DNA from: DASZHJ01 sp035604335
GTDB taxonomy: Bacteria > Pseudomonadota > Alphaproteobacteria > ATCC43930 > CGMCC-115725
NCBI GenBank assembly: GCA_035604335.1
Contig: DATNIT010000221.1
Coordinates: 1-64,000 of the forward strand
Direction: 5' to 3'
Length of the DNA: 64,000 nucleotides
Shown here: one piece after another, positions 1 through 8,341 of the stretch
Layout of the letters: each line of letters opens with the position of its first letter
How positions within the stretch are numbered: position 1 is the stretch's first letter
Made by a program: the position numbers and the translations under genes
The notes under the pieces: generated by a model
Databases searched by the model: none
Told to the model about the DNA's origin: nothing
The model's input: the letters and a program-made list of their open reading frames with translations, nothing else

Positions 1-737
1 TGACCTGGAATTTCGCCATGCAGGCGATGGACCAGATCATCAATTCCGCCAGCAAGACGCGCTACATGTCGGGCGGGCAGATGGGCTGCCCGATCGTGTT
101 CCGCGGCCCCAACGGCGCGGCCTCGCGGGTCGCGGCTCAGCATTCCCAGGATTACGCGAGCTGGTTCGCGCACGTGCCGAGCCTCAAGGTGGTCTCGCCG
201 TTCAGCGCGGCCGATCACAAGGGGTTGCTCAAATCGGCGATCCGCGACCCCAATCCCGTGATCATCCTCGAGAACGAGCTGCTCTACGGCCATAGCTCGC
301 CGGTCCCGGTGCACGACGACTGGATCGTGCCGATCGGCAAGGCGCGCGTGCTGCGCGCGGGCGACGGCGTGACGCTGGTGGCGCACTCGCGCATGGTGGA
401 GGTGGCCCTCGCCGCCGCGGAGGCACTCGCGGGCGAGGGCATCTCGGCGGAGGTCATCGACCTCCGGACTATCCGCCCGCTCGACATCGAGACCATTCTT
501 GCCTCGGTCAAGAAGACCAACCGCATCGTCTCGGTCGAGGAGGGCTGGCCCTTCGCGGGCATCGGCTCGGAGATCGCGGCGCAGATGATGGAACACGCCT
601 TCGATTGGCTCGATGCGCCGGTGGCGCGGGTCTGCGGCAAGGACGTGCCGCTGCCCTACGCGGCCAATCTCGAGCGCCTGGCGTTGCCGCAAATCGCCGA
701 TGTCGTCGCCGCGGCGAAAGCCGCGACCTACCGCTGA
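1..737 (+). CDS. pdhB: Pyruvate dehydrogenase E1 component, beta subunit (5' truncated)
   Basis: The beta chain of the thiamine-diphosphate-dependent E1 enzyme that decarboxylates pyruvate and hands the acetyl group to the lipoyl arm of E2. The window opens inside the gene; the readable frame begins at base 3 (TWNFAMQAMDQI) and gives 244 residues. Family-typical stretches are visible: PIVFRGPNGAA, the AAQHSQDYASWFAHVPSLKV segment, and the C-terminal transketolase domain with VSVEEGWPFAGIGSEIAAQ. It is followed after 37 bases by the E2 gene, the usual order in alphaproteobacteria, where this chain often carries its own N-terminal lipoyl domain; that part lies outside the window and cannot be checked. 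Identification is secure. Confidence 0.96.
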   Translation, partial: TWNFAMQAMDQIINSASKTRYMSGGQMGCPIVFRGPNGAASRVAAQHSQDYASWFAHVPSLKVVSPFSAADHKGLLKSAIRDPNPVIILENELLYGHSSPVPVHDDWIVPIGKARVLRAGDGVTLVAHSRMVEVALAAAEALAGEGISAEVIDLRTIRPLDIETILASVKKTNRIVSVEEGWPFAGIGSEIAAQMMEHAFDWLDAPVARVCGKDVPLPYAANLERLALPQIADVVAAAKAATYR

Positions 738-774
738 CCCGAGCCGGACCCGTCTGAGAACAAGAGGAAGACCG

Positions 775-2100
775 ATGCCCATCGAGGTCCTGATGCCCGC
801 GCTCTCGCCGACCATGACGGAGGGCAATCTCGCCAAATGGCACAAGAAGGTCGGCGACGCCGTCAAGGCCGGCGACCTCATCGCTGAGATCGAGACCGAC
901 AAGGCCACCATGGAAGTGGAGGCGGTAGACGAGGGCGTGGTAGGCGAGCTCGTGGTGCCCGAAGGCGCGCAGGGCGTGAAGGTGAACGCGGTGATCGCGC
1001 GCTTGCTGGGCGAGGGCGAGGACAAGGCGGCGCTGAAGAGTGCGACAAAGCCGGAGCCCAAGGCCGCTCCCGCGCCGGCGCCGAAGCCGCAGGCAGCGGC
1101 TCCCGCGCCTCAGCCGGCGCAGGCAAAGCCATCATCGGCTCTCGCTCCCACACCAGCGGGGGATCTCGCGGCGAATGGCGCCGATCGCGTGTTCGCGAGC
1201 CCGCTCGCGCGCCGCATGGCGGCGCAGGCGGGTGTCGACATCGCGCGGCTTAGGGGCAGCGGTCCCCACGGGCGGATCGTGAAGGCCGATATCGATGCCG
1301 CGTTCCAGGGCGGCGCGCCGCCACGCGCGCCGAGCACGGCCACTGCCGCCGTGGCGCCGAAAGCCCCGCCGATGGCGGCGACGCCCAGCATGGCCCAGGT
1401 GGCGGCGCTCGCGGGGAACGCGCCCTATACGCCGATCCCGCATACGACCATGCGGCGCACCATCGCGCGGCGGCTCACCGAGGTGCAGCAGAGCGTCCCC
1501 GTTTTCTATCTCACCGTCGATTGCGAGATCGATGCGCTGCTCAAGGCGCGGGCCGACGTCAACGCGCAGGCGGAGTCCAAGATCTCCGTCAACGACTTCG
1601 TGATCAAGGCGGCGGCGTTGGCGCTCAAGAAGGTGCCCGCGGTGAATGCGTCCTGGAGCGAGGACGCGGTGCTGCGCTGGACCGGCGTCGACGTCTCGGT
1701 CGCGGTCGCACTCGATGACGGCCTCATCACGCCGATCATCCGCACCGCCGACCAGAAGGGCTTGGCGCAGATCTCGGCGGAGATGAAGGACCTCGCCACC
1801 CGCGCGAAAGCCAACAAGCTCAGGCTCGAGGAGTTCCAGGGCGGCACCTTCTCGATCTCGAACCTCGGCATGTTCGGCGTGAGCGAGTTCACCGCCGTCA
1901 TAAACCCGCCGCAATCCTGCATCCTCGCGGTCGCTGCGGGCGTGCAGCAGCCGGTGGTGCGCGACGGGGTGGTCGCGATCGCCACCGTCATGCGCTGCAC
2001 GATCTCCTGCGACCACCGCGTGGTCGACGGCGCCACCTCCGCGAAATTCATGAACGCCTTCAAGAAATACATCGAGTCTCCCGTGACGATGCTGCTGTAG
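775..2100 (+). CDS. pdhC: Pyruvate dehydrogenase E2, dihydrolipoamide acetyltransferase
   Basis: The core acetyltransferase of the pyruvate dehydrogenase complex, 441 residues. One lipoyl domain (residues 1-80) carries the lipoylated lysine K43 in ETDKATMEVE. An Ala/Pro-rich hinge (about 92-130) leads to a peripheral-subunit-binding domain (139-175), a second Ala/Pro linker and the catalytic domain (220-441) with the active-site motif HRVVDG (H414, D418). The ATG at 775 is chosen because it begins the lipoyl domain (MPIEVLMPALSPTMTEG) and has an AAGAGGAAG ribosome site just before it; the frame is open upstream but would overlap pdhB. A GC-rich inverted repeat separates it from lpd. Confidence 0.97.
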   Translation: MPIEVLMPALSPTMTEGNLAKWHKKVGDAVKAGDLIAEIETDKATMEVEAVDEGVVGELVVPEGAQGVKVNAVIARLLGEGEDKAALKSATKPEPKAAPAPAPKPQAAAPAPQPAQAKPSSALAPTPAGDLAANGADRVFASPLARRMAAQAGVDIARLRGSGPHGRIVKADIDAAFQGGAPPRAPSTATAAVAPKAPPMAATPSMAQVAALAGNAPYTPIPHTTMRRTIARRLTEVQQSVPVFYLTVDCEIDALLKARADVNAQAESKISVNDFVIKAAALALKKVPAVNASWSEDAVLRWTGVDVSVAVALDDGLITPIIRTADQKGLAQISAEMKDLATRAKANKLRLEEFQGGTFSISNLGMFGVSEFTAVINPPQSCILAVAAGVQQPVVRDGVVAIATVMRCTISCDHRVVDGATSAKFMNAFKKYIESPVTMLL

Positions 2101-2136
2101 TCTGTTGTTCGCAATGCGCCGGTGCCTCCCTCTGAT

Positions 2137-2300
2137 CCCTCTCCGCCCTTGGGGGCGGAGAGGCAAGGTGAGGTGGGGGAACCTCCGGCGCTTGCAACAT
2201 GTCGCGCCACCCGAGGCAGGTCAGACGCACACACTTTCGATTGACGCAACGGCGCCCCCCCACCTCACCTAACCTCTCCGCCCCCGAGGGGCGGAGAGGG
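2137..2300. repeat. Nested GC-rich inverted repeat, locus A (between pdhC and lpd)
   Basis: Two hairpins, 2137-2163 (CCCTCTCCGCCC, short loop, GGGGGCGGAGAGG) and 2273-2300, are mirror images of each other and flank inverted inner arms GGTGAGGTGGGGG and CCCCCCACCTCACC. About 75 bases of unremarkable sequence lie in the middle. The CCCTCTCC hairpin core recurs at 9413-9546 and, in diverged form, at 62588-62705. It resembles the small non-coding palindromic repeats scattered through many proteobacterial genomes. Inside an operon it could fold in the transcript and tune pdhC-lpd expression; that is inference. Confidence 0.75.
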
Positions 2301-2337
2301 AATGGATCGAGTGAGGAGCGAGAATTAGGAGAGCAAC

Positions 2338-3738
2338 TTGGCCGAGACATCCTTCGATCTCGTCATCGTGGGCGGCGGACCCGGCGGATACGTCGCGGCG
2401 ATCCGGGCCGCGCAGCTCGGCATGAAGACCGCGGTGGTGGAGCGCGAGCACCTCGGCGGGATCTGTCTCAACTGGGGCTGCATTCCCACCAAGGCGTTGC
2501 TGCGGACGTCGGAGATCAATCACCTCCTGCAGCATCTCGGCGACTACGGGTTCTCCGCCAAGGACGTCAGCTTCGACCTCAAGAAGATCGTCGAGCGGTC
2601 GCGCAAGGTGGCGAAGCAGCTCTCGAACGGCGTCGGCTTCCTGATGAAGAAGAACAAGATCACGGTGCTCGACGGGCACGCCACGCTGAAGGGCGGCGGC
2701 AAGCTCGGCGTCGCCAAGGACGGCAAGCCGGTCGCGGATCTCGCGGCGAAGCATATCATTCTCGCGACCGGCGCGCGGGCGCGCTCGCTGCCGGGCCTCG
2801 AGCCCGACGGCAAGCTCGTGTGGACCTACAAGGAGGCCATGATACCGGACCGGTTGCCGAAATCGCTGCTCGTGGTGGGCTCGGGCGCGATCGGCATCGA
2901 GTTCGCGAGCTTCTACCGGGACCTCGGCGCCGAGGTGACCGTGGTCGAGGTGCTGCCGCGGGTCTTGCCGGTCGAGGACGAGGAGATCTCGGCCTTTGCC
3001 CAGAAAGCCTTCACGAAGCAGGGCATGAAGATCCATGTCGGCACGACCGTGAAGGCGCTCAAGAAGGGCGCAGACAGCGTCACCGCCACGCTCCAGGCCG
3101 GCGACAAGACGACGGAAGTGACGGCGGATCGGGTGATCCTCGCGGTCGGCATCGTCGGCAATGTCGAGACCATCGGCCTCGAAAAGACCAAGGCGAAGGT
3201 CGAAAAGACCCATGTGGTGGTGAACCAGTGGTGCGAGACCGGCGAGCTCGGGCTCTACGCCATCGGCGACCTCGTGGGTCCGCCGTGGCTCGCGCATAAG
3301 GCGAGCCACGAGGGCGTGCTCTGTGTCGAGCACATCGCCGGCCTCAACAACGTGCATCCCCTCAATGTCCGCAATATCCCCGGCTGCACCTATTGCCGGC
3401 CGCAGGTCGCGAGCGTTGGCTTGACCGAGGCCGCCGCCAAGGCGGCGGGGTACCAGGTCCGCGTTGGCAAGTTCCCTTATATCGGCAACGGCAAGGCGAT
3501 CGCGCTGGGCGAGCCCGAGGGCCTCGTCAAGACCGTGTTCGACGCCAAGACCGGCGAGCTCCTGGGTGCGCACATGGTGGGCGCCGAGGTGACCGAGCTC
3601 ATCCAGGGTTACACGGTCGCCAAGACGCTCGAGAGCACCGAGAGCGAGCTCATCGAGACGATCTTCCCGCACCCGACGCTGTCGGAGACGATGCACGAAG
3701 CCGTGCTTGACGCCTACGGCCGGGTTCTCCACATGTAA
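2338..3738 (+). CDS. lpdA: Dihydrolipoamide dehydrogenase (E3)
   Basis: FAD enzyme that reoxidises dihydrolipoamide with NAD+, 466 residues. The N-terminal FAD fold VIVGGGPGGYVAAIRAAQLG is followed by the redox disulfide C43-x4-C48 in GGICLNWGCIPTKALL, an NAD-binding fold around LLVVGSGAIGIEFASFYRD, and the C-terminal active-site pair H445 and E450 in HPTLSE. The start is a TTG at 2338, supported by the purine-rich TTAGGAGAG six bases upstream and by the family N terminus beginning there. There is no N-terminal lipoyl domain, unlike some bacterial E3 proteins. It follows pdhC, so this copy most likely serves pyruvate dehydrogenase. Confidence 0.96.
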   Translation: MAETSFDLVIVGGGPGGYVAAIRAAQLGMKTAVVEREHLGGICLNWGCIPTKALLRTSEINHLLQHLGDYGFSAKDVSFDLKKIVERSRKVAKQLSNGVGFLMKKNKITVLDGHATLKGGGKLGVAKDGKPVADLAAKHIILATGARARSLPGLEPDGKLVWTYKEAMIPDRLPKSLLVVGSGAIGIEFASFYRDLGAEVTVVEVLPRVLPVEDEEISAFAQKAFTKQGMKIHVGTTVKALKKGADSVTATLQAGDKTTEVTADRVILAVGIVGNVETIGLEKTKAKVEKTHVVVNQWCETGELGLYAIGDLVGPPWLAHKASHEGVLCVEHIAGLNNVHPLNVRNIPGCTYCRPQVASVGLTEAAAKAAGYQVRVGKFPYIGNGKAIALGEPEGLVKTVFDAKTGELLGAHMVGAEVTELIQGYTVAKTLESTESELIETIFPHPTLSETMHEAVLDAYGRVLHM

Positions 3739-3761
3739 GGAGTTGCTGGAGAATTTTCGCT

Positions 3762-4211
3762 ATGAGCTTGACGATGAGTGAAAAGAAAGACTGGCGTGCC
3801 GACGGTGTAACGGTCGTGCGCGGTAGGTCGCTAGACGGCGTCATGCGCGCGCCGGCTGGGAATGGGCGCGCAACCGCGTTTAATTTCGCCGGCGTCGGCG
3901 GAAAGGAAACTTGGGTCGGCGCAGTGACGCTGCGGCCGAACGCGAACACCGGACCGCATCACCACGGCCGGCACGAGGTCGCCATCTACGTCGTCAGGGG
4001 TCGAAGCCAAATACGATGGGGAGATAGGCTCGAATTTGCGACAGAGATCGGCCCAGGTGATTTCGTCTATTTCGCTCCGTACGTGCCGCATCAGGAGCTA
4101 AATCTCGATGGCCGCGAGACACTCGATCTGGTGGTCGTTCGCAGCGACGACGAGAAGATAGTGGTGGGGCTCGATATTGCTCCTGTGGAGCGGCCGGAAA
4201 CTGTATTTTGA
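3762..4211 (+). CDS. Cupin-domain protein
   Basis: A single small cupin of 149 residues. The two metal-binding motifs are recognisable: H66, H67, H68 and E72 in GPHHHGRHEVAIYVVRG, and H110 in FVYFAPYVPHQELN. Cupins of this size bind a metal and may act as isomerases, dioxygenases or ligand sensors; nothing here decides which. It lies 23 bases after lpd and 48 bases before lipA. Its codon use differs from the neighbours: several AGG, ATA, CTA, GTA and CGA codons appear, which are rare in the flanking genes. That suggests it arrived by transfer into an otherwise conserved gene row. Confidence 0.85.
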   Translation: MSLTMSEKKDWRADGVTVVRGRSLDGVMRAPAGNGRATAFNFAGVGGKETWVGAVTLRPNANTGPHHHGRHEVAIYVVRGRSQIRWGDRLEFATEIGPGDFVYFAPYVPHQELNLDGRETLDLVVVRSDDEKIVVGLDIAPVERPETVF

Positions 4212-4259
4212 GCCGCTCCTTAGGCGTTATCGCAGACCTTAGAGAGTACCGACCAATCA

Positions 4260-5201
4260 ATGTCCGACACTAAGCTCCGCCATCCCGAGAAGGCGCACAA
4301 GCCCGACAATCCCGTCGCGCGCAAGCCCGACTGGATCCGCGTCAAGGCGCCGGTCTCGCGCGAGTACCACGAGACGCGCAGGCTCATGCGCGCGCTCAGC
4401 CTCAATACGGTCTGCGAGGAGGCGGCCTGCCCGAACATCGGCGAGTGCTGGAAGCAGAAGCACGCGACGGTGATGATCCTGGGCAGCGTCTGCACGCGCG
4501 CCTGCGCGTTCTGCAACGTCGCGACCGGCAAGCCCGACCAGCTCGACCCGCACGAGCCCGAGCACGTCGCCGAGGCGACGGCGGCGCTGGGCCTCGCCCA
4601 TATCGTGGTGACCTCGGTCGACCGCGACGATCTCGATGACGGCGGCGCCCAGCAGTTCGTCCGGGTGATCGAGGCGGTCCGCCGGCGCGCACCGGCCACG
4701 ACCATCGAGGTGCTGACGCCGGACTTCCTGCACAAGCCCGGTGCCATCGAGCGCGTGGTGGCCGCGAAGCCCGACGTCTTCAATCACAATCTCGAGACGG
4801 TGCCGCGGCTCTATCCGGAGGTTCGGCCGGGCGCGCGGTATTTCCAGTCGCTGCGCCTGCTCGACACGGTGAAGCGGCTCGATCCCTCGATGTTCACGAA
4901 GTCGGGGCTGATGGTGGGTCTGGGCGAGGAGCGGGGCGAAGTGCTCCAGGTCATGGACGATCTGCGCGCCGCCGACGTGGATTTTCTGACCATCGGACAG
5001 TATCTGCAGCCGACGCCGAAGCACCACGCGGTCGTGCGTTTCGTGCCGCCAGACGAGTTCGAGGGCTTGAAGCGCATGGCGCTCGGCAAGGGCTTCCTGA
5101 TGGTGTCGGCTTCGCCCTTGACGCGCTCCTCCTATTTCGCGGGCGACGATTTCGAGAAGCTGCGCGCCGCGCGCGCGGCGAAGCTCGCGGCCGGCGCGTG
5201 A
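4260..5201 (+). CDS. lipA: Lipoyl synthase
   Basis: Radical-SAM enzyme that inserts two sulfurs into octanoyl groups on lipoyl domains, such as that of the adjacent pdhC product; 313 residues. Both iron-sulfur sites are visible: the auxiliary cluster C52-x4-C57-x5-C63 (CEEAACPNIGEC) and the radical-SAM cluster C78-x3-C82-x2-C85 (CTRACAFC). The C-terminal RSSYFAGDDF carries the conserved serine that ligates the auxiliary cluster in this family. The genomic link between pyruvate dehydrogenase and lipA is common in alphaproteobacteria. Confidence 0.97.
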   Translation: MSDTKLRHPEKAHKPDNPVARKPDWIRVKAPVSREYHETRRLMRALSLNTVCEEAACPNIGECWKQKHATVMILGSVCTRACAFCNVATGKPDQLDPHEPEHVAEATAALGLAHIVVTSVDRDDLDDGGAQQFVRVIEAVRRRAPATTIEVLTPDFLHKPGAIERVVAAKPDVFNHNLETVPRLYPEVRPGARYFQSLRLLDTVKRLDPSMFTKSGLMVGLGEERGEVLQVMDDLRAADVDFLTIGQYLQPTPKHHAVVRFVPPDEFEGLKRMALGKGFLMVSASPLTRSSYFAGDDFEKLRAARAAKLAAGA

Positions 5202-5214
5202 GCCCGACCGGCTG

Positions 5215-5679
5215 ATGGCGACGCACGCCGAACGCCGGCGGCTCCCCTATACGGCCGAGCAGCTCTTCGACCTCGTCGCCGACGTTGAGCGCTATCCGGA
5301 GTTCCTGCCCTGGTGCGTCGGCGCGCGCATCCGCCAGCGCAAGGGCAACGAGATCGTCGCCGATCTCATCATCGGCTACCGCATGATCCGCGAGCGCTTC
5401 ACCTCGCGCGTGGTGCTCGACCGTCCCAAGGGCATCGACGTCGCATACAGCGAGGGCCCGTTCCGATACCTCAACAACCACTGGAGCTTCCTGCCGCAGG
5501 CCGATGGCGGCTGCGTCATCGATTTCTTCGTCGACTTCGAATTTCGCTCGCGCATGCTGCAGAAGATCATCGAGGTGCTCTTCAATGAGGCAGTCAGGCG
5601 AATGGTCTCCGCCTTCGAGGCCCGCGCGCGCAAGCTCTACGGCGCGCCGGTTGCGCCGGAGGCGGCGAAACCGGCGTAG
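5215..5679 (+). CDS. COQ10/RatA-like START-domain protein
   Basis: A 154-residue polyketide-cyclase/START-fold protein. MATHAERRRLPYTAEQLFDLVADVERYPEFLPWCVGARI is the signature opening of the family that includes yeast Coq10, which binds ubiquinone, and E. coli RatA (YfjG). In alphaproteobacteria it usually follows lipA, as here, 13 bases downstream. The likely role is handling a ubiquinone-like lipid for respiration; the ribosome-related activity reported for RatA is less likely in this context. The ATG at 5215 starts exactly at the conserved N terminus. Confidence 0.9.
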   Translation: MATHAERRRLPYTAEQLFDLVADVERYPEFLPWCVGARIRQRKGNEIVADLIIGYRMIRERFTSRVVLDRPKGIDVAYSEGPFRYLNNHWSFLPQADGGCVIDFFVDFEFRSRMLQKIIEVLFNEAVRRMVSAFEARARKLYGAPVAPEAAKPA

Positions 5680-6249
5680 TCACGTCCGAGCGAGCGCCCA
5701 GCTCGTGTCGACGACGGTCGCGTACTCGCCGCTCATATTCGCGAGCGAGAGCGCGTGCACGTCCTCGGCCGGAAAGGCCCTGCCATCGAGCGTTTTCTTG
5801 TCGACCGCGAAGCAGCCGTCGCTCACCACGTAGATCTCGAACCCGAGATTCCCACCCATGCGCACGGTGGCCTCCACCGAGTTGTGGGTGAGCACGCCCA
5901 CGACGATGAGCGGATTGTGGCCCGCGTCCTTGAGAATCGTCTCGAGGTCGGTGCCGATGAAGGCGCTGTTGACGCTCTTGGCGATCATCGGCTCGCCCGG
6001 TTGCGGCTTGACCTCGTCCTTGAAGTCGTTGCCGGGCTGGCCCGGCCGATAGGCCGATTGCGGCTCAGTGGAGTCGTGCTTGATGTGATAGATCGGCCGC
6101 CGCGTCGTACGCCAGCGCTCCAGGAGGATGGCGACGTTCCGCTCGCAGTCCGGATTGTTGCGCGGCCCCCAATAGGGCGCGTCGATCGCCTTCTGGAGAT
6201 CGATGATCAACAGCGCCGCGGTGGCGGGGAGGGCGTCAGGCGTAGACAT
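5680..6249 (-). CDS. Isochorismatase-fold (cysteine hydrolase superfamily) protein with Ser in place of the active Cys
   Basis: A 189-residue isochorismatase-like protein. The family triad is Asp-Lys-Cys. D17 (LLIIDLQKA) and K91 (MIAKSVNSAFIGTDLE) are present, but the cysteine position reads THNSVEATVR, so S124 replaces it; the DNA reads TCG there. The family also contains members without the cysteine, such as true isochorismatase, so it may hydrolyse a different bond or work differently. The start at 6249 (MSTPDALP) matches the family N terminus; a start nine bases further up is also possible. It overlaps the 3' end of the AraC gene by 14 bases, so the two are translationally coupled. Confidence 0.88.
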   Translation of the reverse strand: MSTPDALPATAALLIIDLQKAIDAPYWGPRNNPDCERNVAILLERWRTTRRPIYHIKHDSTEPQSAYRPGQPGNDFKDEVKPQPGEPMIAKSVNSAFIGTDLETILKDAGHNPLIVVGVLTHNSVEATVRMGGNLGFEIYVVSDGCFAVDKKTLDGRAFPAEDVHALSLANMSGEYATVVDTSWALART

Positions 6250-7048
6250 CGCTCGCATGGTCAGTCTCTCGGCGATTTCGGCCGAGATAGTGCCGGGGCG
6301 TGGCGCCGAGCGTGCGGCGGAACATGGCGGTGAAGGCGCTCGCGCTACCGTAGCCGAGGCTTTCCGCGACCCGCGCCACGGGGTCGCCCTTGGCAAGCCT
6401 GCCGACCGCCTCGGCGAGCCGCACCTGCTGCCGCCACTGCGTGAACCCCATTCCGGTCTCGCGCTGGAACAGCCGAGCCAGCGTGCGAGCACTGGCGCCG
6501 ACGCGCTCGGCCCAGCGGTCGAGCGTATCGGCTTCCGCGGGATCATCGAGGAGCGCCCGGCAGAGCGCCGCGAGCCTTGTGTCCGAGGGCAGGGGGATGC
6601 GAAGCGGCACCGCCGTCGCGCGCGCGAGCTCCGCCAGGATCAACCCCATCACCAGCCCGGCGGCGCCGGCTTCGTCGTACTCGATGGGCTCCTCGACGGC
6701 GCGCAGGATGAGGGCGCGCAGCAACGGCGTCACTTCGATGACGGTGCAGGACCCGAGCGCGGGCGGTGCCGCCTTCGGGTCTATATAGAGCGTGCGCATG
6801 GCGACGGCGCCGCTCATGCGCACCTCGTGCTCCACGCCCGCGGGAATCCACACCGCGCGGAGCGGCGGCACCACCCAGGCGCCCAGCGGCGAGATCACTC
6901 GCATGACGCCGTCGGCGGCATAGATCAGTTGCGCGCGCGGATGGCTATGCGGGGGGATCACGAAGCCACTCGGAAAGTCCTTGGCCATCGCGGCCACGGG
7001 ACGCGGCACGCGCTGGTAGTCGTCGCGATTGGTGCTGCGGGTGGGCAT
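6236..7048 (-). CDS. AraC-family transcriptional regulator with cupin sensor domain
   Basis: A 270-residue regulator. The N-terminal half is a cupin-like sensor (PPHSHPRAQLIYAADGVMRV, then WIPAGVEHEV). The C-terminal half has the two AraC helix-turn-helix units, with the second in VARVAESLGYGSASAFTAMF followed by LGATPRHYLGRN. The architecture resembles NimR-type regulators, which control a divergent MFS exporter; an MFS gene begins 91 bases away on the other strand. The start at 7048 (MPTRSTN) is preferred over an upstream ATG at 7108, which would add a non-conserved leader and consume the shared promoter region. The probable targets are the divergent transporter-dipeptidase pair. Confidence 0.88.
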   Translation of the reverse strand: MPTRSTNRDDYQRVPRPVAAMAKDFPSGFVIPPHSHPRAQLIYAADGVMRVISPLGAWVVPPLRAVWIPAGVEHEVRMSGAVAMRTLYIDPKAAPPALGSCTVIEVTPLLRALILRAVEEPIEYDEAGAAGLVMGLILAELARATAVPLRIPLPSDTRLAALCRALLDDPAEADTLDRWAERVGASARTLARLFQRETGMGFTQWRQQVRLAEAVGRLAKGDPVARVAESLGYGSASAFTAMFRRTLGATPRHYLGRNRRETDHASDVYA

Positions 7049-7138
7049 TGGCAGAATCTCGATAGAATCTGACAGGACAGTTTGGTCCCGCCACGCTATC
7101 TTGTCCACCCTACGTTGCTCGGCTGCCCGGAGAGCCCG

Positions 7139-8338
7139 ATGAATTCATCGGCCCGCGTCGTGCGCTTCATCAATATCGCGCACGCCCTCGATCACCTGAT
7201 GGTGCTGATCTTTCCGACGGCGGTGCTCGGGATGAGCGCGAGTTTCGGCGGTTCCTACGGCGAGCTGCTGGCGCTCTCCGTGGGCGGCGCGATCGCGTTC
7301 GGCGCGGGCTCGTTGCCGGCGGGCTGGCTCGGCGACCACTGGAGCCAACGCAACATGATGACGCTGTTCTTCATCGGCGTCGGCGTGGCCGCGCTGCTGG
7401 TGGCGATGAGCACGACGCCCTTCATGCTGGCCGCGAGCGTGACCCTGCTCGGTCTCTTCGCCGCGATCTATCACCCCGTGGGGACGGCGATGCTGGTGGC
7501 GAACACGGAGAAGCTCGGCCGCACGATCGGCGTCAACGGTGTCTGGGGAAACATGGGCGTCGCGGCCGCCGCGATTACCGCGGGAACCCTGACGCAATAT
7601 CTCGGTTGGCAGTGGGCGTTCGTGGTGCCGGGTCTCGCCGCGCTCGCGCTCGGGATCGCCTTCCACCTGATGGTTCCGAGCCAGACCGCGCACAAGAAAT
7701 CCGCGGCGCGCAAAGGCGCAGCCTTGCCGCGGAGCGTGATCGTGCATGCCTTCTCGGTCCTGGTCCTGGTGGCGGCGTCCGGCAGCGTCGTCTTCCAGGC
7801 GGTCACCAACTCGATGCCGAAAGTGTTCGACGAGCGCTTCTCGCTGCTCGCGGGCTCGCCGTTCCGGATCGGCGTTCTGGTCGCCGTCGTCTACGTGATC
7901 GGCGCCATGGCGCAGCTCATCGTCGGACATTTCGTCGACCGCCACCCCCTGCGCACCGTGTTCCTGCCGCTCTCGCTGATCCAGGGGCCGTGTCTGCTGC
8001 TCGCCGCTTGGGCGCAGGACTGGGCCATTCTGGCCCTTGCCGTCGCGATCACCTTCGGCATCTTCGGCCAGGTGACCATCAATGACGCCATGGTCGCGCG
8101 CTACACCGATCACGCCTGGCGTGCGCGCGCCTATGCCTTCCGCTATGTCGTCTCCTTTACGGCCGGCGCCTGCGCGATCCCGCTGGTGGCGCTCTTGTAT
8201 GATCGCACCGGTGGCTTCACTGTGACGTTCCTGGTGCTGGCGGCGTTCGGCTCCATGGTCTTTGCGGGGGCGCTCTTGTTCCCGCATCGGCCGGAGGAGC
8301 TCGAGGTGCTCCCGGTCCACGCGCAACCCGCGGAGTAG
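7139..8338 (+). CDS. MFS transporter
   Basis: A 399-residue polytopic membrane protein with about 12 hydrophobic segments. The N-terminal HALDHLMVLIFPTAV and the loop AGWLGDHWSQRNMM fit the major facilitator A-motif region, and IYHPVGTAMLV resembles the Fsr (fosmidomycin-resistance-like) subgroup. The substrate is unknown. The ATG at 7139 gives the normal MFS N terminus and has a CCCGGAGAG ribosome site; an upstream in-frame start adds only a non-conserved leader. The dipeptidase gene begins three bases after its stop, so they form an operon: one could export or import a peptide-like compound that the other hydrolyses (inference). Confidence 0.9.
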   Translation: MNSSARVVRFINIAHALDHLMVLIFPTAVLGMSASFGGSYGELLALSVGGAIAFGAGSLPAGWLGDHWSQRNMMTLFFIGVGVAALLVAMSTTPFMLAASVTLLGLFAAIYHPVGTAMLVANTEKLGRTIGVNGVWGNMGVAAAAITAGTLTQYLGWQWAFVVPGLAALALGIAFHLMVPSQTAHKKSAARKGAALPRSVIVHAFSVLVLVAASGSVVFQAVTNSMPKVFDERFSLLAGSPFRIGVLVAVVYVIGAMAQLIVGHFVDRHPLRTVFLPLSLIQGPCLLLAAWAQDWAILALAVAITFGIFGQVTINDAMVARYTDHAWRARAYAFRYVVSFTAGACAIPLVALLYDRTGGFTVTFLVLAAFGSMVFAGALLFPHRPEELEVLPVHAQPAE

Positions 8339-8341
8339 AAC

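Noticed and set aside
7075..7106. GGAC/GTCC and GGACA/TGTCC repeats between AraC and MFS genes as operator
   Set aside because: The arms are only 4-5 bases and expected by chance; the region is a likely divergent promoter but no convincing site can be named.
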